From NCBI RefSeq assembly GCF_021869535.1, contig NW_026262712.1, positions 114,263,640 to 114,327,639 of the forward strand: a stretch of DNA of 64,000 nucleotides. The letters are read 5' to 3'. The position numbers were made by a program, and so were the translations under genes. Shown piece after piece: positions 12,751 to 23,000 of the stretch. Origin of the DNA: Mytilus californianus. Lineage: Eukaryota; Mollusca; Bivalvia; Mytilida; Mytilidae. Under the pieces are notes generated by a model that was not told where the DNA came from, made no database searches, and saw only the letters and a program-made list of their open reading frames with translations. Every line of letters begins with the position of its first letter. The first letter of the stretch is position 1.

Positions 12751-13150
12751 TGAATTTCAGACATTTTCTCTTGTGACGTTTAATATCGATAGAACTTCAC
12801 AGCGCGCGTGACGTCCACTTTTGTTCGAAATATTAATATCTGTTATTGACAAGATGGTACAAGGCATTTCTACTATTTCACTTTTTTTTTATTTTGAATT
12901 ATGGATCTATTTTGATATAAACTTCAAATCGCTACTTGACTGTCCACCTTTACAGGACATCACAGGCGTTCCCGTAAAATTTTGACGAACAACAAGAGAA
13001 AATATCTATGATTTTTTTAAAGACCGCGCTTTCGCTTTTTTTATCAGTTGACCCGAGGTCAATCGGCGTAATTAAACAATGGACTCTTACTGTGACGACA
13101 TAACACTGATAAGCATTGTGACATCGTAAATTTACGGGAAAATGCACGTA
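12650..13150. repeat. Diverged direct duplication, about 300 bp apart
   Basis: The segment around 12655-12720 ('atcacagaggttccggtaaa' followed by tattgacgtca and agagaaaat) is repeated in diverged form at about 12957-13020 ('atcacaggcgttcccgtaaa', ttttgacga, agagaaaat). An inverted partner, 'atttacgggaaaatgcacg', lies near 13130. This suggests a degraded element with inverted ends. Confidence 0.5.
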
Positions 13151-13214
13151 TTTGAAAGTCGTCTATACAGCAACTATGTTATTTTTGACAGACTTGTTGT
13201 ACAAAACGTCAAAA

Positions 13215-13355
13215 CTTAACACTTTATATACAGATCGATTGCATTTTGATTATTAAATATGTATTTTAAAAAATTGACACTGTTTTATACAGATCGATTG
13301 CATTTTCATTATTGAATATTTATTTTAAAAAATGGACACTGTTTTATACATTATG
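13215..13355. repeat. 71-bp tandem duplication
   Basis: Two copies of 'cagatcgattgcattttgat' plus 'tattttaaaaaattgacact', separated by about 71 bp, with a partial third ending at 'gttttatacat'. Confidence 0.8.
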
Positions 13356-13584
13356 ATTATACATTTTTGACACATAAAAATTTATTCGAGGGTGAGCAAA
13401 TCTTCATATCTCCCGAGGCAAATGGGAATGAATGTTTTATTCCACTGCCTATGCTTTGTTTACTATCAATACATTAAATGTTATTTTGCATACATTTTTT
13501 TCTTGTCCGCTTGTTTTTGTAAGTCAAACTAAACACGACATACCCATTGATAAACAGTAAGGATCAACATTTAATTAGGTCTTT

Positions 13585-14160
13585 CCACTTTTCTGTGGAA
13601 AGACCTATTGTATTTGTTCTGATTATTATTATTATTTTCTTCCGCCAAATTTTGTTCTCGCGTAAAATTTTTGTTTTGCAAGATGTCGCTTAGATATTTC
13701 TTATATAGTATCATACAGTTTATGCGCTTTTTATTTTCACCCGTTCTAAGCCGAACAATTTTCTTTGTAGGAGTTATCTCCCCGAACACTGTTTTCCTTG
13801 TGACTGCATCTCCTCCGTAACTGTAAAAGAAAGCGACAAATTTATTTCATAAAATTGCTCGTTATATCCTTTGCATGATTTGTCCTATTTTGACCGAAGC
13901 GATATGAATATTCCATATGAGAGTTATTTCCCCTTATGCATTTGAAATAAGTGATATGCATTTGTAACTGGTAAACCATAAGTGATAGAGACCTAGGGTC
14001 TGTTGATTTGAGGTCCTTGGTCCTTAGGAATAGAAAACTAGGTCAAGGTCAAAGGTCAAGGTCATGTTGTGATTTTTTACATTCAGTTCATATCGCTTCT
14101 TCCTAGAAAGAGTTAAAGATATCGACAAAACAATTTAACCAAAAAGTTTGTCGCGACAGG
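13585..14160. mobile_element. Dispersed repeat with ggtctttccac terminus
   Basis: It starts with a short hairpin, 'ggtctttccacttttctgtg' folding on gtggaaagacc, followed by 'tattattattttcttccgcc'. This block is familiar to me as a common molluscan interspersed repeat. The body includes a run of AGGTCA elements near 14.04 kb. The 3' boundary is uncertain. Confidence 0.45.
14040..14064 (+). promoter_or_regulatory. Four AGGTCA nuclear-receptor half-sites (DR0-DR1-DR0)
   Basis: AGGTCA occurs at 14040, 14046, 14053 and 14059, giving spacings of 0, 1 and 0. A DR1 of this hexamer is the classical binding site for RXR/HNF4/COUP-type receptors, and TCAAGGTCA fits orphan-receptor monomers. The sites lie inside a dispersed repeat, so a role here is speculative. 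Confidence 0.45.
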
Positions 14161-14164
14161 TGTT

Positions 14165-15123
14165 TACTAGAAAATTTTTGTCAAAATGGTACGCCTCATT
14201 TTATTGCAGGGTCAAAGTCCCTGTTATGGTCGAATCAACAAATTACTTATCAAAACTTCAAACTTTGCAGCTATCATGTTGTAAATGTTTCTTAACTCAA
14301 TTATCAACCACAGTCTACCACTACACTCCCCCCTTTTTTTTTCAACTGATTTTTTTTTAAGTTATCCCATTTCTATGAAAAGAAAATCGCTTTTAGTCCC
14401 GTACATTATACTGTAAAATGCCAATCCTTCTTATGTACAAATTTCTTTCTGAAATAGAAATCCATCCCTGCAAAAATCTGCTCCAATTCATGTATTTTCT
14501 GAAATTAATCTATGAGACACGTGCGGTCCGCTTGATTGCGAAATTAAAATCAATATCGTAGAAATCGCTCCTTTAAGTTCGTAAATATTACTGAAATCCT
14601 ACAATCAAATTTCTAAACATGCATTAAAATACAAATCTGTGCTCCCGTAAACATGTGTACGTAATATGTATGCGTGATCCGACGTCAATGACCTGTACAA
14701 AATAAAAACAATAGTTATCGTGTTTCTCTGATCAATACACATGTGCTCTGTTCAACGGTCTCCCCTGAAAAGACATATATATTCGATTGTCACGTGACTT
14801 CACAACACCATCTGGCGCGCGGACCTAAATTTAGAATAAAACATTCCATATCCAAATAAGGAAAATAAAACTTCCAAGATAAAATTTACTCTGTTTTCCT
14901 ACAAATTCAATCAAAATGCATACACAACATATAGATAAAAAATGGAAGTCCGAGGTAACATAGAAACTAGAGAAAATTTATAAACGAATGATGCTAGGAT
15001 CAATTTTTATGAGGACATCTCAGGCGTCCGTTTGGCTGTGCGGGATGAATAAGGACGCAGTCACGTTCGTTCAGAATATAGGCGTTATTTAAGTTAGCTG
15101 CGTCGCACCGAGAAAGTGCCATG

Positions 15124-15161
<38 letters not shown>

Positions 15162-15555
15162 ACCAACCAACCAACCAACCAACCAAAAAAGTTAATCATG
15201 TTTCGGAAGGGAAAGACTGTTTAACAATTGTTTTTAAAACAATTGATTTATAATTATAAGTCTTTTTGTTTTATCGTCTGAAATAAATTTGAACATGATA
15301 ATGATTTTTGCTATCGCTATTTTAAGAAGAATAAGAAGTTCAAAACGTTATGTACATTAACCGCGCGTAACGTCGCACGAAGTTATCCTGACATTTCAGA
15401 GGGGAATTGAATATGAAGATTTGTTCAATGACACGTGGGATAGTCTCAACCAATCAAATATTGATTAAACTATCAATATGTTTAAACAGTGGAATAAAAA
15501 AAATTATTTCGTCATTATCTTAACTTGTTGAAAGTATAACTTATTTCACACATTA
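14165..15555. other. Unassigned sequence with tetranucleotide microsatellites
   Basis: No gene is recognised. At about 15124-15186 there is (aatc)n followed by (aacc)n. The remainder is AT-rich unique-looking DNA. Confidence 0.5.
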
Positions 15556-15557
15556 AT

Positions 15558-16800
15558 CATTGCTAAATAGATATAAGAAGATGTGGTATGAGTGCCAATG
15601 AGACAACTCTCCATCCAAGTCAAAATTTATAAAAGTAAACCATTATAGGTCACAGTACGGTCTTCAACACGGAGCCTTGGCTCACACCGAACAGTAAGCT
15701 ATAAAGGGCCCCAAAAAATTACTAGTGTAAAACCATTCAAACGGGAAAACCAACGGTCTAATCTATATAAAAAACGAGAAACGAGAAACACTTATGAACC
15801 ACATCAACAAACGACAACTACTGAACATCAGATTCCTGACTTAGGACAGGTGCAAACAAATGCAGCAGATTTAAACGTTTTAATGGTACCAAACCTTCAC
15901 CCTTTTTCTGAAACCATAGTGTAACATCACAATATAGAAAGACACACTATAAAATATCAACTGAAATAGCTTAACTCAATCAAAGGACATATTAACACCA
16001 TTGAACATACACTGAACAAATAAATTTGACCTATGAAACAATGTAAATACAAAATAAATAAACTAAGGGAAGAATAATAAAAGTAACATGTTATATCGGT
16101 AAGAAATGTTAAACAATTAAAGAAAAACAATATGCTCGAACAAAAATACCATCCATTTGCAATAACTTTAAACACAGGTAAATGAAAATAATTTTGTTGT
16201 TAGGTATACCTGTACAGTACCAATAGAGAAAGGAAATATTTTTACAAAATAAATAATTTTGAATACAAAATAAATAAACTAAGGGAAGAATAATAAAAGT
16301 AACATGTTATATCGGTAAGAAATGTTAAACAATTAAAGAAAAACAATATGCTCGAACAAAAATACCATCCATTTGCAATAACTTTAAACACAGGTAAATG
16401 AAAATAATTTTGTTGTTAGGTATACGTGTACAGTACCAATAGAGAAAGGAAATATTATTACAAAATAAATAATTTTGATGTTCATAGTACGAAGTGAAAA
16501 TTTATAGTTATACCAAACACTTATCAAAGCTGGTATATAGACCAGATATAACCCTGAATAACATTAAATAACAAAAAACAATACAATTAGTATCAACAGG
16601 TCAAATAAACATGAAAGTACGATTTGAGAGTACTAGCAGTTACTGACAGCTAGTTAAAAGCCAAAACAATTAATAATAAAAAATCATGCATCAGAGACTA
16701 AAATCAACTAAAACACATCCCAGGGATTTAGTATTTTAACGTCATTTTAAAGACTGTCAAATACTGCAATATCATATCCTCAGACATGGTCAATATTCCT
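15558..16800 (-). mobile_element. R3 retroelement 3' end (minus), with internal duplication
   Basis: The element terminus 'gaagatgtggtatgagtgcc' starts near 15565. The body to about 16090 closely matches, in reverse orientation, 53.72-54.26 kb. Further family blocks ('cagttactgacagctagtta') extend to about 16760. No reverse-transcriptase coding sequence remains. This pair represents a subfamily distinct from the copies at 9.7, 22.5 and 36 kb. Confidence 0.75.
16045..16478. repeat. 217-bp tandem duplication inside the R3 copy
   Basis: The segment beginning 'aatacaaaataaataaacta' is repeated almost base for base about 217 bp downstream. Differences include tacctgtaca versus tacgtgtaca and aatattttta versus aatattatta. 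High identity implies a recent event. Confidence 0.9.
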
Positions 16801-16928
16801 TCATCACTAGTATCTAAGTCAATGCATATAAATCGTGTTCAAACAGCCGGTACAAAATCGGTTTTGCGCTGCAGGAGTCCAAATTTGATCACCACGTCTT
16901 CAATTGGTTATTTGTCTTTAATTTCGGT

Positions 16929-17480
16929 TTAATCCTCAGCCTCATAATCGTGTTCCCTGTTAGACTCATCTTCGTTTGTCATTGTTATTCTACGTTCCAT
17001 TCCAGTGATATGGCAATTTTGACAATTCGAATAGTTGCCGTTTAAATAAGAACCACACGAGTAACAAGATAATCTTTTTACCGAAATAATTCCATTTTCA
17101 ACACAATGAATCCGGTGAATAGACCTATTCATATTGTCCGTCACTGGTTTAAATCACTTTGGTTCGTCACGCTCAATAGTATCTAAGAGTCTAAAAATCG
17201 GTTATTCCTACGTTTTTATACAGTTTGCACTTTCGTTTGTTTTTTTCAAGAACTGCAATATCGGCCTGTCGTTTTACAAAACCACATGCGGCGTCCTGGA
17301 ATATTTTCGCAACTCCTTTGAAACAAATCATGCGAAAGGCCCTTTCGCTTTGAAATCCCAAGTCTTCTCTAGAATAACATAAATCTCCAAGACAATGACG
17401 GCTTTTAAATTGAGCTTGACAACCGTCGGCATATTCATGAATTGTATTCACGGATGCAGAAATAGGTATTAGATACAATA
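16929..17480 (-). pseudogene. Broken transposase-like gene (DGCxxQFKSR motif)
   Basis: The minus strand from about 17465 encodes EYADGCQAQFKSRHC, then AFRMICFKGVAK, then AACGFVKRQADIAV. The pattern D-G-x-x-x-Q-F-K followed by a KG-x-x-D/A-A-x-G-x-x-K-R block recurs, as I recall, in transposase-like proteins of molluscs and cnidarians; the Asp would be a catalytic DDE residue. A frameshift follows KNVGITDF. The next frame reads LDTIERDEPK, a TGA stop, then FKPVTDNMNRSIH and a Cys-rich end (SCYSCGS, CQNCHITG) with TAA at about 16929. At least two lesions make it inactive. The N-terminal part is missing: foldback sequence begins immediately upstream and supplies the apparent start. The exact superfamily is not certain. 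Confidence 0.55.
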
Positions 17481-17653
17481 CAAAGGTAACAAAGAAACAG
17501 GCCGGTAACAAACGTTGCCGGATAGTTTTTCTGCACGAGTAGTCAGGTGAAGGTCCGAGGCGATAGCCGAGGACCTTGACCTGACTACGAGTGCAGAAAA
17601 ACTATTCGGCAGTTTGTTTCCGGCCTGTTTTTTGTTACCTTTGTTTTGTATCT
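17470..17653. mobile_element. Foldback (palindromic) MITE, about 184 bp
   Basis: The left arm (agatacaatacaaaggtaac, aggccggtaacaaacgttgc, 'ggatagtttttctgcacgag') pairs with the right arm ('ctcgtag'-type complement, 'gagtgcagaaaaactattcg', 'ggcctgttttttgttacctt', tgtatct) almost along its full length. A short centre (gaggcgatagccgag) is itself palindromic. It abuts the 5' end of the transposase-like pseudogene. Confidence 0.85.
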
Positions 17654-17659
17654 GACTTG

Positions 17660-18380
17660 TACGACGTTTCAAGAAAGAAGTAATTCATTTTGCATGTAGA
17701 AGAGGTATCAAAATTTAACAGATTCGAAACTTAAATGGCCATATACCAGTTAATGTAAGTTACAGTAAGACAGTTTAAACAAATTATTTTTTTCACTTCC
17801 CTTCAGCCTATAGTTTTTTTTTAAAAAATTCAAGAATCTAATAATTTCATTAAAAAGAACCATGTCAAGTAAAAGATGAATTTCGTATACATTTGAGACT
17901 TTTAAAAATGCATCTTCGCAAGTAAGTAATGTATGAAAAAGATTTCAGAGGTAAGCAAGCTAACATTTGATTTTTATTTGGGGGAAAACGGAAAAGGGCG
18001 GGGGGGGGGTAAAATAAATTTAAAATAAACAGGCTTGATTCTTTTTTGTTGAAAACATGCAGGATATGTCATTCCATTCCCCCATTCCGCCTTAAAAAAT
18101 AATAAAAATCGTACGTTTGCTCCCAAATATATAAATTCAATAACAATATAAAAAGAATGAATTTCCTACGAAAAAATCGATTTTGTCTTGTTAAAATCAC
18201 CCATATATAGGTATATAGTTTGGATTTAAAAAAAAAATTAATCTTATACGTTTTTATTTATATCTCTAATAGTGTTGGTCAGGATCAAACACGTGTCACA
18301 ATATGATCCAATCGCAGCTTACCGTCAAAAATTGGTGACATAAGTTGAATGATTTTCTTCAAGATTTGCTGCCTATTTGA
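17660..18380. other. Unassigned AT-rich sequence
   Basis: No gene is recognised. There is a G-rich run at about 17997-18010 and poly-A tracts. Confidence 0.4.
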
Positions 18381-18384
18381 ACAT

Positions 18385-19096
18385 GTATTACACGGACACT
18401 TTTTATTTATAGGATCAATCGTGCATTGGTGAGTTGATAGGGATTTTATCTTTTGATTAGATTTGATTTTTTTATATATATTTCCTGTCTTTTTTATTGA
18501 AATATAAACGTCGGTACCAGCATTTCTTTACTTTCAGCATTGTCCAGAATACTATTCATGTCCATATATTGAAAAAAAAATACATTTACGGACCGACCAT
18601 TTAGCTTCAAAAGGGGGGTATGTTTTTTTTCTGAGTAAGAAAATGATTTAGTTTATCAACGCTATCACTCAAATATTTTTTTTTTCGAAATTAGCACTTT
18701 TATATACGGTATTCGGAAAATCAGGAATCAGAACATTATTTTGTCATCTGATTTACCACAATATATTTTTTTCTCATAAAATTGGGGATCAGAATATTTT
18801 TTTAGGAAAAAACATAACTCCCCTTTTGAAGTTAAATGGTCAATCCCTTAGTGTACTGATATGAATAGCAATATACTGGAATTGTTTGAAAAAAAACATA
18901 GTTATTTATGCCAACGTAAATATTTTAATGAAAAAGACAAGAAATATGTCGGTGAAACAAAAAGTTCAAATCTCATTGAAATTTAAAGTGCCCATGAACT
19001 CACTGATCATGCACGAGTGATTCTATTCATAAAAAGTGTCCGTGTAACAACTAAAAAGTGTCCGTGTATCATCTAAAAAGTGTCCGTGTAACACCC
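18385..19096. mobile_element. Foldback element with amplified right terminus
   Basis: The left end (ttacacggacactttttatt, taggatcaatcgtgcat, tggtgagtt) is the imperfect inverse of the right end (aactcactgatcatgcacga, gtgattctattcataaaaag, tgtccgtgtaac). At the right end the outermost block 'aaaaagtgtccgtgta' is repeated in tandem three times (about 19034-19096). The interior holds no transposase. Confidence 0.6.
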
Positions 19097-19589
19097 GTTA
19101 ATGTACTGTTTTTCTATAGCTCTGCTGGGGGCAAAGTCGTACAAAATTAGATAATTTGCTACAAGTTTTCTTACATCATGCGTGAAATACATGTCGTGTG
19201 AGTAACATCTGGACTAAAACAAACAATTGTTCCGTTACTATACATGCATGGTATTTCGTCTATACATACTTTCTTCTCCGCAAATCTCGATTATAGCATG
19301 TCACTATATTAAAGTTACATGAATTGATATTTCGCGTCTTGCAAAGTAAGACGACTGAATTTCAGCATTATCGAAGCAGCAATTTTCTGAAAAATCGTCA
19401 TTGCAAATTTATTTCTGAAAAACTGATTGCAAGTTTATTTGCGGCAACTCATATAAAGCCTTTTCCTAAAACGAGAAAGTTAAATATGCTAGATATACAT
19501 ACAGGATGTGTGATGATGTGATTAAAGTCGTCATTTTTTTCCTTGACAACATTTATGTACGTTTCCGCAATTAAGTTTATCGACAGATT

Positions 19590-19870
19590 GTACTGTAGGT
19601 ATTTTCTATGGGCACCAATTGTCCCCTTTGAATTGCAGACTTGTTCCTTTACTGCTATGAATCACAGTTTATGGCCAAACTCAGTGAAGACCCGTCTAAA
19701 TTTCATTTAATTGATAAATTAAACAACACTTGTCGTTATCTTGATGATACTTTTCGTTAAATAATCAAGAACTCTCCAAATATATTGCCGAAATTTACCC
19801 ACAAGAACTTACCTTTAAACCATCAAGTTTTTCTGCTTTGATAGAGTTTACAATCTGTAGTATTATATAT
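19590..19870 (+). pseudogene. Penelope-type reverse transcriptase fragment with YLDD
   Basis: A GIPMGTNC-type block (bases atgggcaccaattg) is followed, after a small frameshift, by FMAKLSEDPSKFHLIDKLNN, then TCRYLDD. YLDD matches the RT catalytic Y-x-D-D box, with the usual C-R-Y before it. Downstream 'NSPNILPKFTHKNLPLN' corresponds to the NPxFxxYxxxIYPxELxLN region of related elements. An in-frame TAA right after YLDDTFR and the frameshift show that it is dead. It ends about 80 bp before the first exon of the FAM187-like gene that I can identify. Confidence 0.7.
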
Positions 19871-19949
19871 CTTTGCTTTTGTCAAAGTAATTTTTCATAG
19901 TAATCTTGTCTCGCTGTGTTGTCTATGTTGAATACTTTGTTTTATCTAG

Positions 19950-20039
19950 GTTTAACTGTCTCGGCACTAGAAATGGTTATAGAAATAGAGGATGATGACG
20001 GACATAGGGAAAAATATAATATATCCGAAGAGCTTGAAG
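19950..20039 (+). CDS. FAM187-like gene, exon A (acidic N-terminal region)
   Basis: Acceptor 'tttatctag', donor 'GAAG|gtatga'. After two bases completing an upstream codon it reads LTVSALEMVIEIEDDDGH and ends in phase 1. The hydrophobic start may be the tail of a signal peptide whose main part is in an upstream exon. That exon must end in phase 1; none was found with confidence between 16 and 19.9 kb. Confidence 0.65.
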
Positions 20040-23000
20040 GTATGATATTATGTTTATTTAGGTGATTCAGCAATTGGAAGGTACATGCATAATATTATGA
20101 TTATCTATGCGGTTTAGCGAAAAGTTGATTACATATGAAGGTGAAACATATAAATAAACCACTTTACGACAGTCTGACTAATACAAATGTTCCGTTAGTA
20201 AAGAAATGTAAGAAAAATAAGTTATAATGTGCTATGTGGTCACCAATTTCCAAAAGAGCCGAAAACATCCATAGCTTTAAGTAATCGCAGAAAATGCCGA
20301 CCAAACATTTGCAAGGGTCATTTTAAATATTGGTAACGATAAAAACACCGTCATATTTCTCCATTCATTAGCAGTGGTTATGGCAAAAATACTTACATTC
20401 TATCCCCTAAGCAGTAATTAAGACAAAACAACAACCTATTGTCTCCTTAGCAGTAATCAAGACATAAACACCAATTTATCGTCCCCTAAGCAGAAATCAA
20501 GATAAAATCACCTACCTGCGACCCCCTTAACAGTAACCAAAACAAAAACACCTACCTGTCGTTACCATCAGCAGTATTCCAGACAATAATAACTACTTGC
20601 CGTCCCCTTATATTTGGCAGTAATCAAGACATAACCACCTACCTGCTGTCCCCTTTATAGCAGTAATCAGGACAAAAACACATACCTGTCGTACCCTTTG
20701 TACTAATTAAGACAAAACATCTACCTGTCGTTCCTTTAACAGTAATATAGCCAAAACACCTACCTGCTGTCCCCTTTGCAGTAGTCAGGCAAAACACATA
20801 CCTGCCGTTCCCTTAACAGTTAACAAATATAAAATACCTTCCTGTCTTCCCCTTAGTAGCAATCATGACAAAAACGCCTACCTGCTGTCCCCTTATATCA
20901 GTAATCAGGTCAAACACATACCTGCCGTCCCCTTAGTAGTAATCAAGTAAAAAAAAACTGCCTGCCGCCCCCTTAGCAGTAGTCAAGACAAAATACCTTT
21001 CTGTCGTCCCCATTATTACTGCTTTTAAGGACGAAAACACCTCCCTGTCGTCCCCTTAGCAATAATCAAGCAACAACATATATCTAACGGCCCCTTATCA
21101 GAAATCAAGACAAAAACAACTTCCTGCCATCCCCATCAGCAGTAATTAAAACAAAAACAGCTACCTGCTGTCACCTTTAGCAGTAATTAAGGCAGAAACA
21201 ATTACCCTAACTACCGCCCCCATTGAAAGTAATCAATACAAAAATACCTACATACCGCTACCATTGGAAGTAATCAATACTAAAACACCTACATATCGCC
21301 CCCATTGGAAGTAATCAGGACAAAAACACCTACCTATCGTCCCCATTAGCAGTAATCAAGATAAAAACACCTACCGCACCCATTGGAAGTAATCAAGATA
21401 TTTGCACTTGTAATCCACAGATTTATAAATTTTCTAAATCTTCAACGGCAAAATAAAAGATCCATTCAAATTTGCCTTTGAATGCTAGATGTCAAAAGAT
21501 CTTAAACTTTAAAGTCATTTACATAAAAATAATTTATCATATCGTAATTTCATGTATTTCAGAACTAATGAAAGACCACCTTCCATTCGACGTACCTGAT
21601 GAAGATATGGACGAAGAATATAAAACAAAACTAAGACCACGACGAGATACAGCTACTGTTCAGGATCAAGTACCATGGAGTACGAGTTTTATCTTTGGCC
21701 TACGTTTACCGTAGAGGTCCCCGTACTTAATGTTAATGTTCATTTAAGGATAAGGTTTTGTTTTAGATCAGATATATTAGATTTAGGGATAGGGTTAGTG
21801 TTAGGGATAGATATGGGTATGAGTAAGTTTGATTTAGGGTATGGATAAATTAGTATGGGTCCTCGACACCGTACGATCTAAAAACTATGAGCAAAACTTG
21901 TGTAGTTGAATCAATTTAATCAATTTTATTTTTACGGTGTGAATACGGGCGATTAGTTTCCAAATTTGAAGTGAAACTCAAAATCCGTTTCTACTTAAGG
22001 AATCATCACTATTAACGTTATTGGATTATTGTTTTTGCAAAATATTAGACTAAAATCCGTATTAATATCATCTAATAGATAGAAATTTACCCGAATGCGA
22101 GACATACATCCAAAATTATAGAAAACAGAACAGAGGCGCACCGTTACAATTGATGTACAGTGTGGAAGAGAATGAACACATCGTTTTAACATGTCATTAC
22201 TGGTAAGTATGGTTCACAAACACTACAAATGTATTTCTCATATTATCTTATCGTTAAAGCGTTTATATATACGAAGCTTTATTATGTGAATAGAAAGAAA
22301 ATTAGATGACAGAAATTTTCAAATAAAATATGAGAAAATAATTCTGATGAAATTCTTTTAGAAAATGTAGAGAAAAAGTAGGATCACTGTACTTTTTTGT
22401 TGTACCTATAATACATAATTGTAAAAAAAATGAGACAATTATCCAGCAGATACCAAAGGCGATGATGTTAAAGAACTATTATAGGTCACCGTACGGCCTT
22501 AAACAACGAGCAACATCCATACCGTATAATAATCGATAAAAGGCCCCGGCATGACAAAATGTAAAACAATTCAAAGAGGAAAAACCAACAGCATGATTTA
22601 TGCTTAAGGTGGCTCGGGTGTCTTCCTCCATCTTGGATTTTGAAGAAGCAGATAACAGTTGGTCTATATCTTTAATGAAGTGTGCAAATTTTGAGAGTAG
22701 TATGTAATTCATGTGTAAGACTTTTGATGTAAATATAGAAATTATGTGTTTTATCATATTTACGGCTGAAATTTCTAAAAAAAACCACCGTATTTGTGTT
22801 TGATTCATTTTTTCAACTTTGCTAAATAAGGGGAGATAACTCAGATATAGTAATTTTATAATAGAAAGTGATGTGAATTTACCAATTTTAATATGTAGCA
22901 AGAAAAAAAGTTCGGTGACCCCATTTTTTCTTTTTCTTATCTAAAAGCATGTTATAAGAGCTATCTTCTCACATTTTATCTTAAAATTCTACCAGGTAGT

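Noticed and set aside
13571-13789. Minus-strand 72-codon frame
   Set aside because: It lies in the ggtctttccac dispersed repeat, is low in complexity (NNNNQNK) and has no recognisable domain.
17134-17382. Plus-strand frame at 17.1-17.4 kb
   Set aside because: It is the antisense shadow of the transposase-like coding sequence on the minus strand.
21775-21835. Telomere-like TTAGGG repeats
   Set aside because: Only degenerate, irregular hexamers. It is far too short and impure for an interstitial telomere array.
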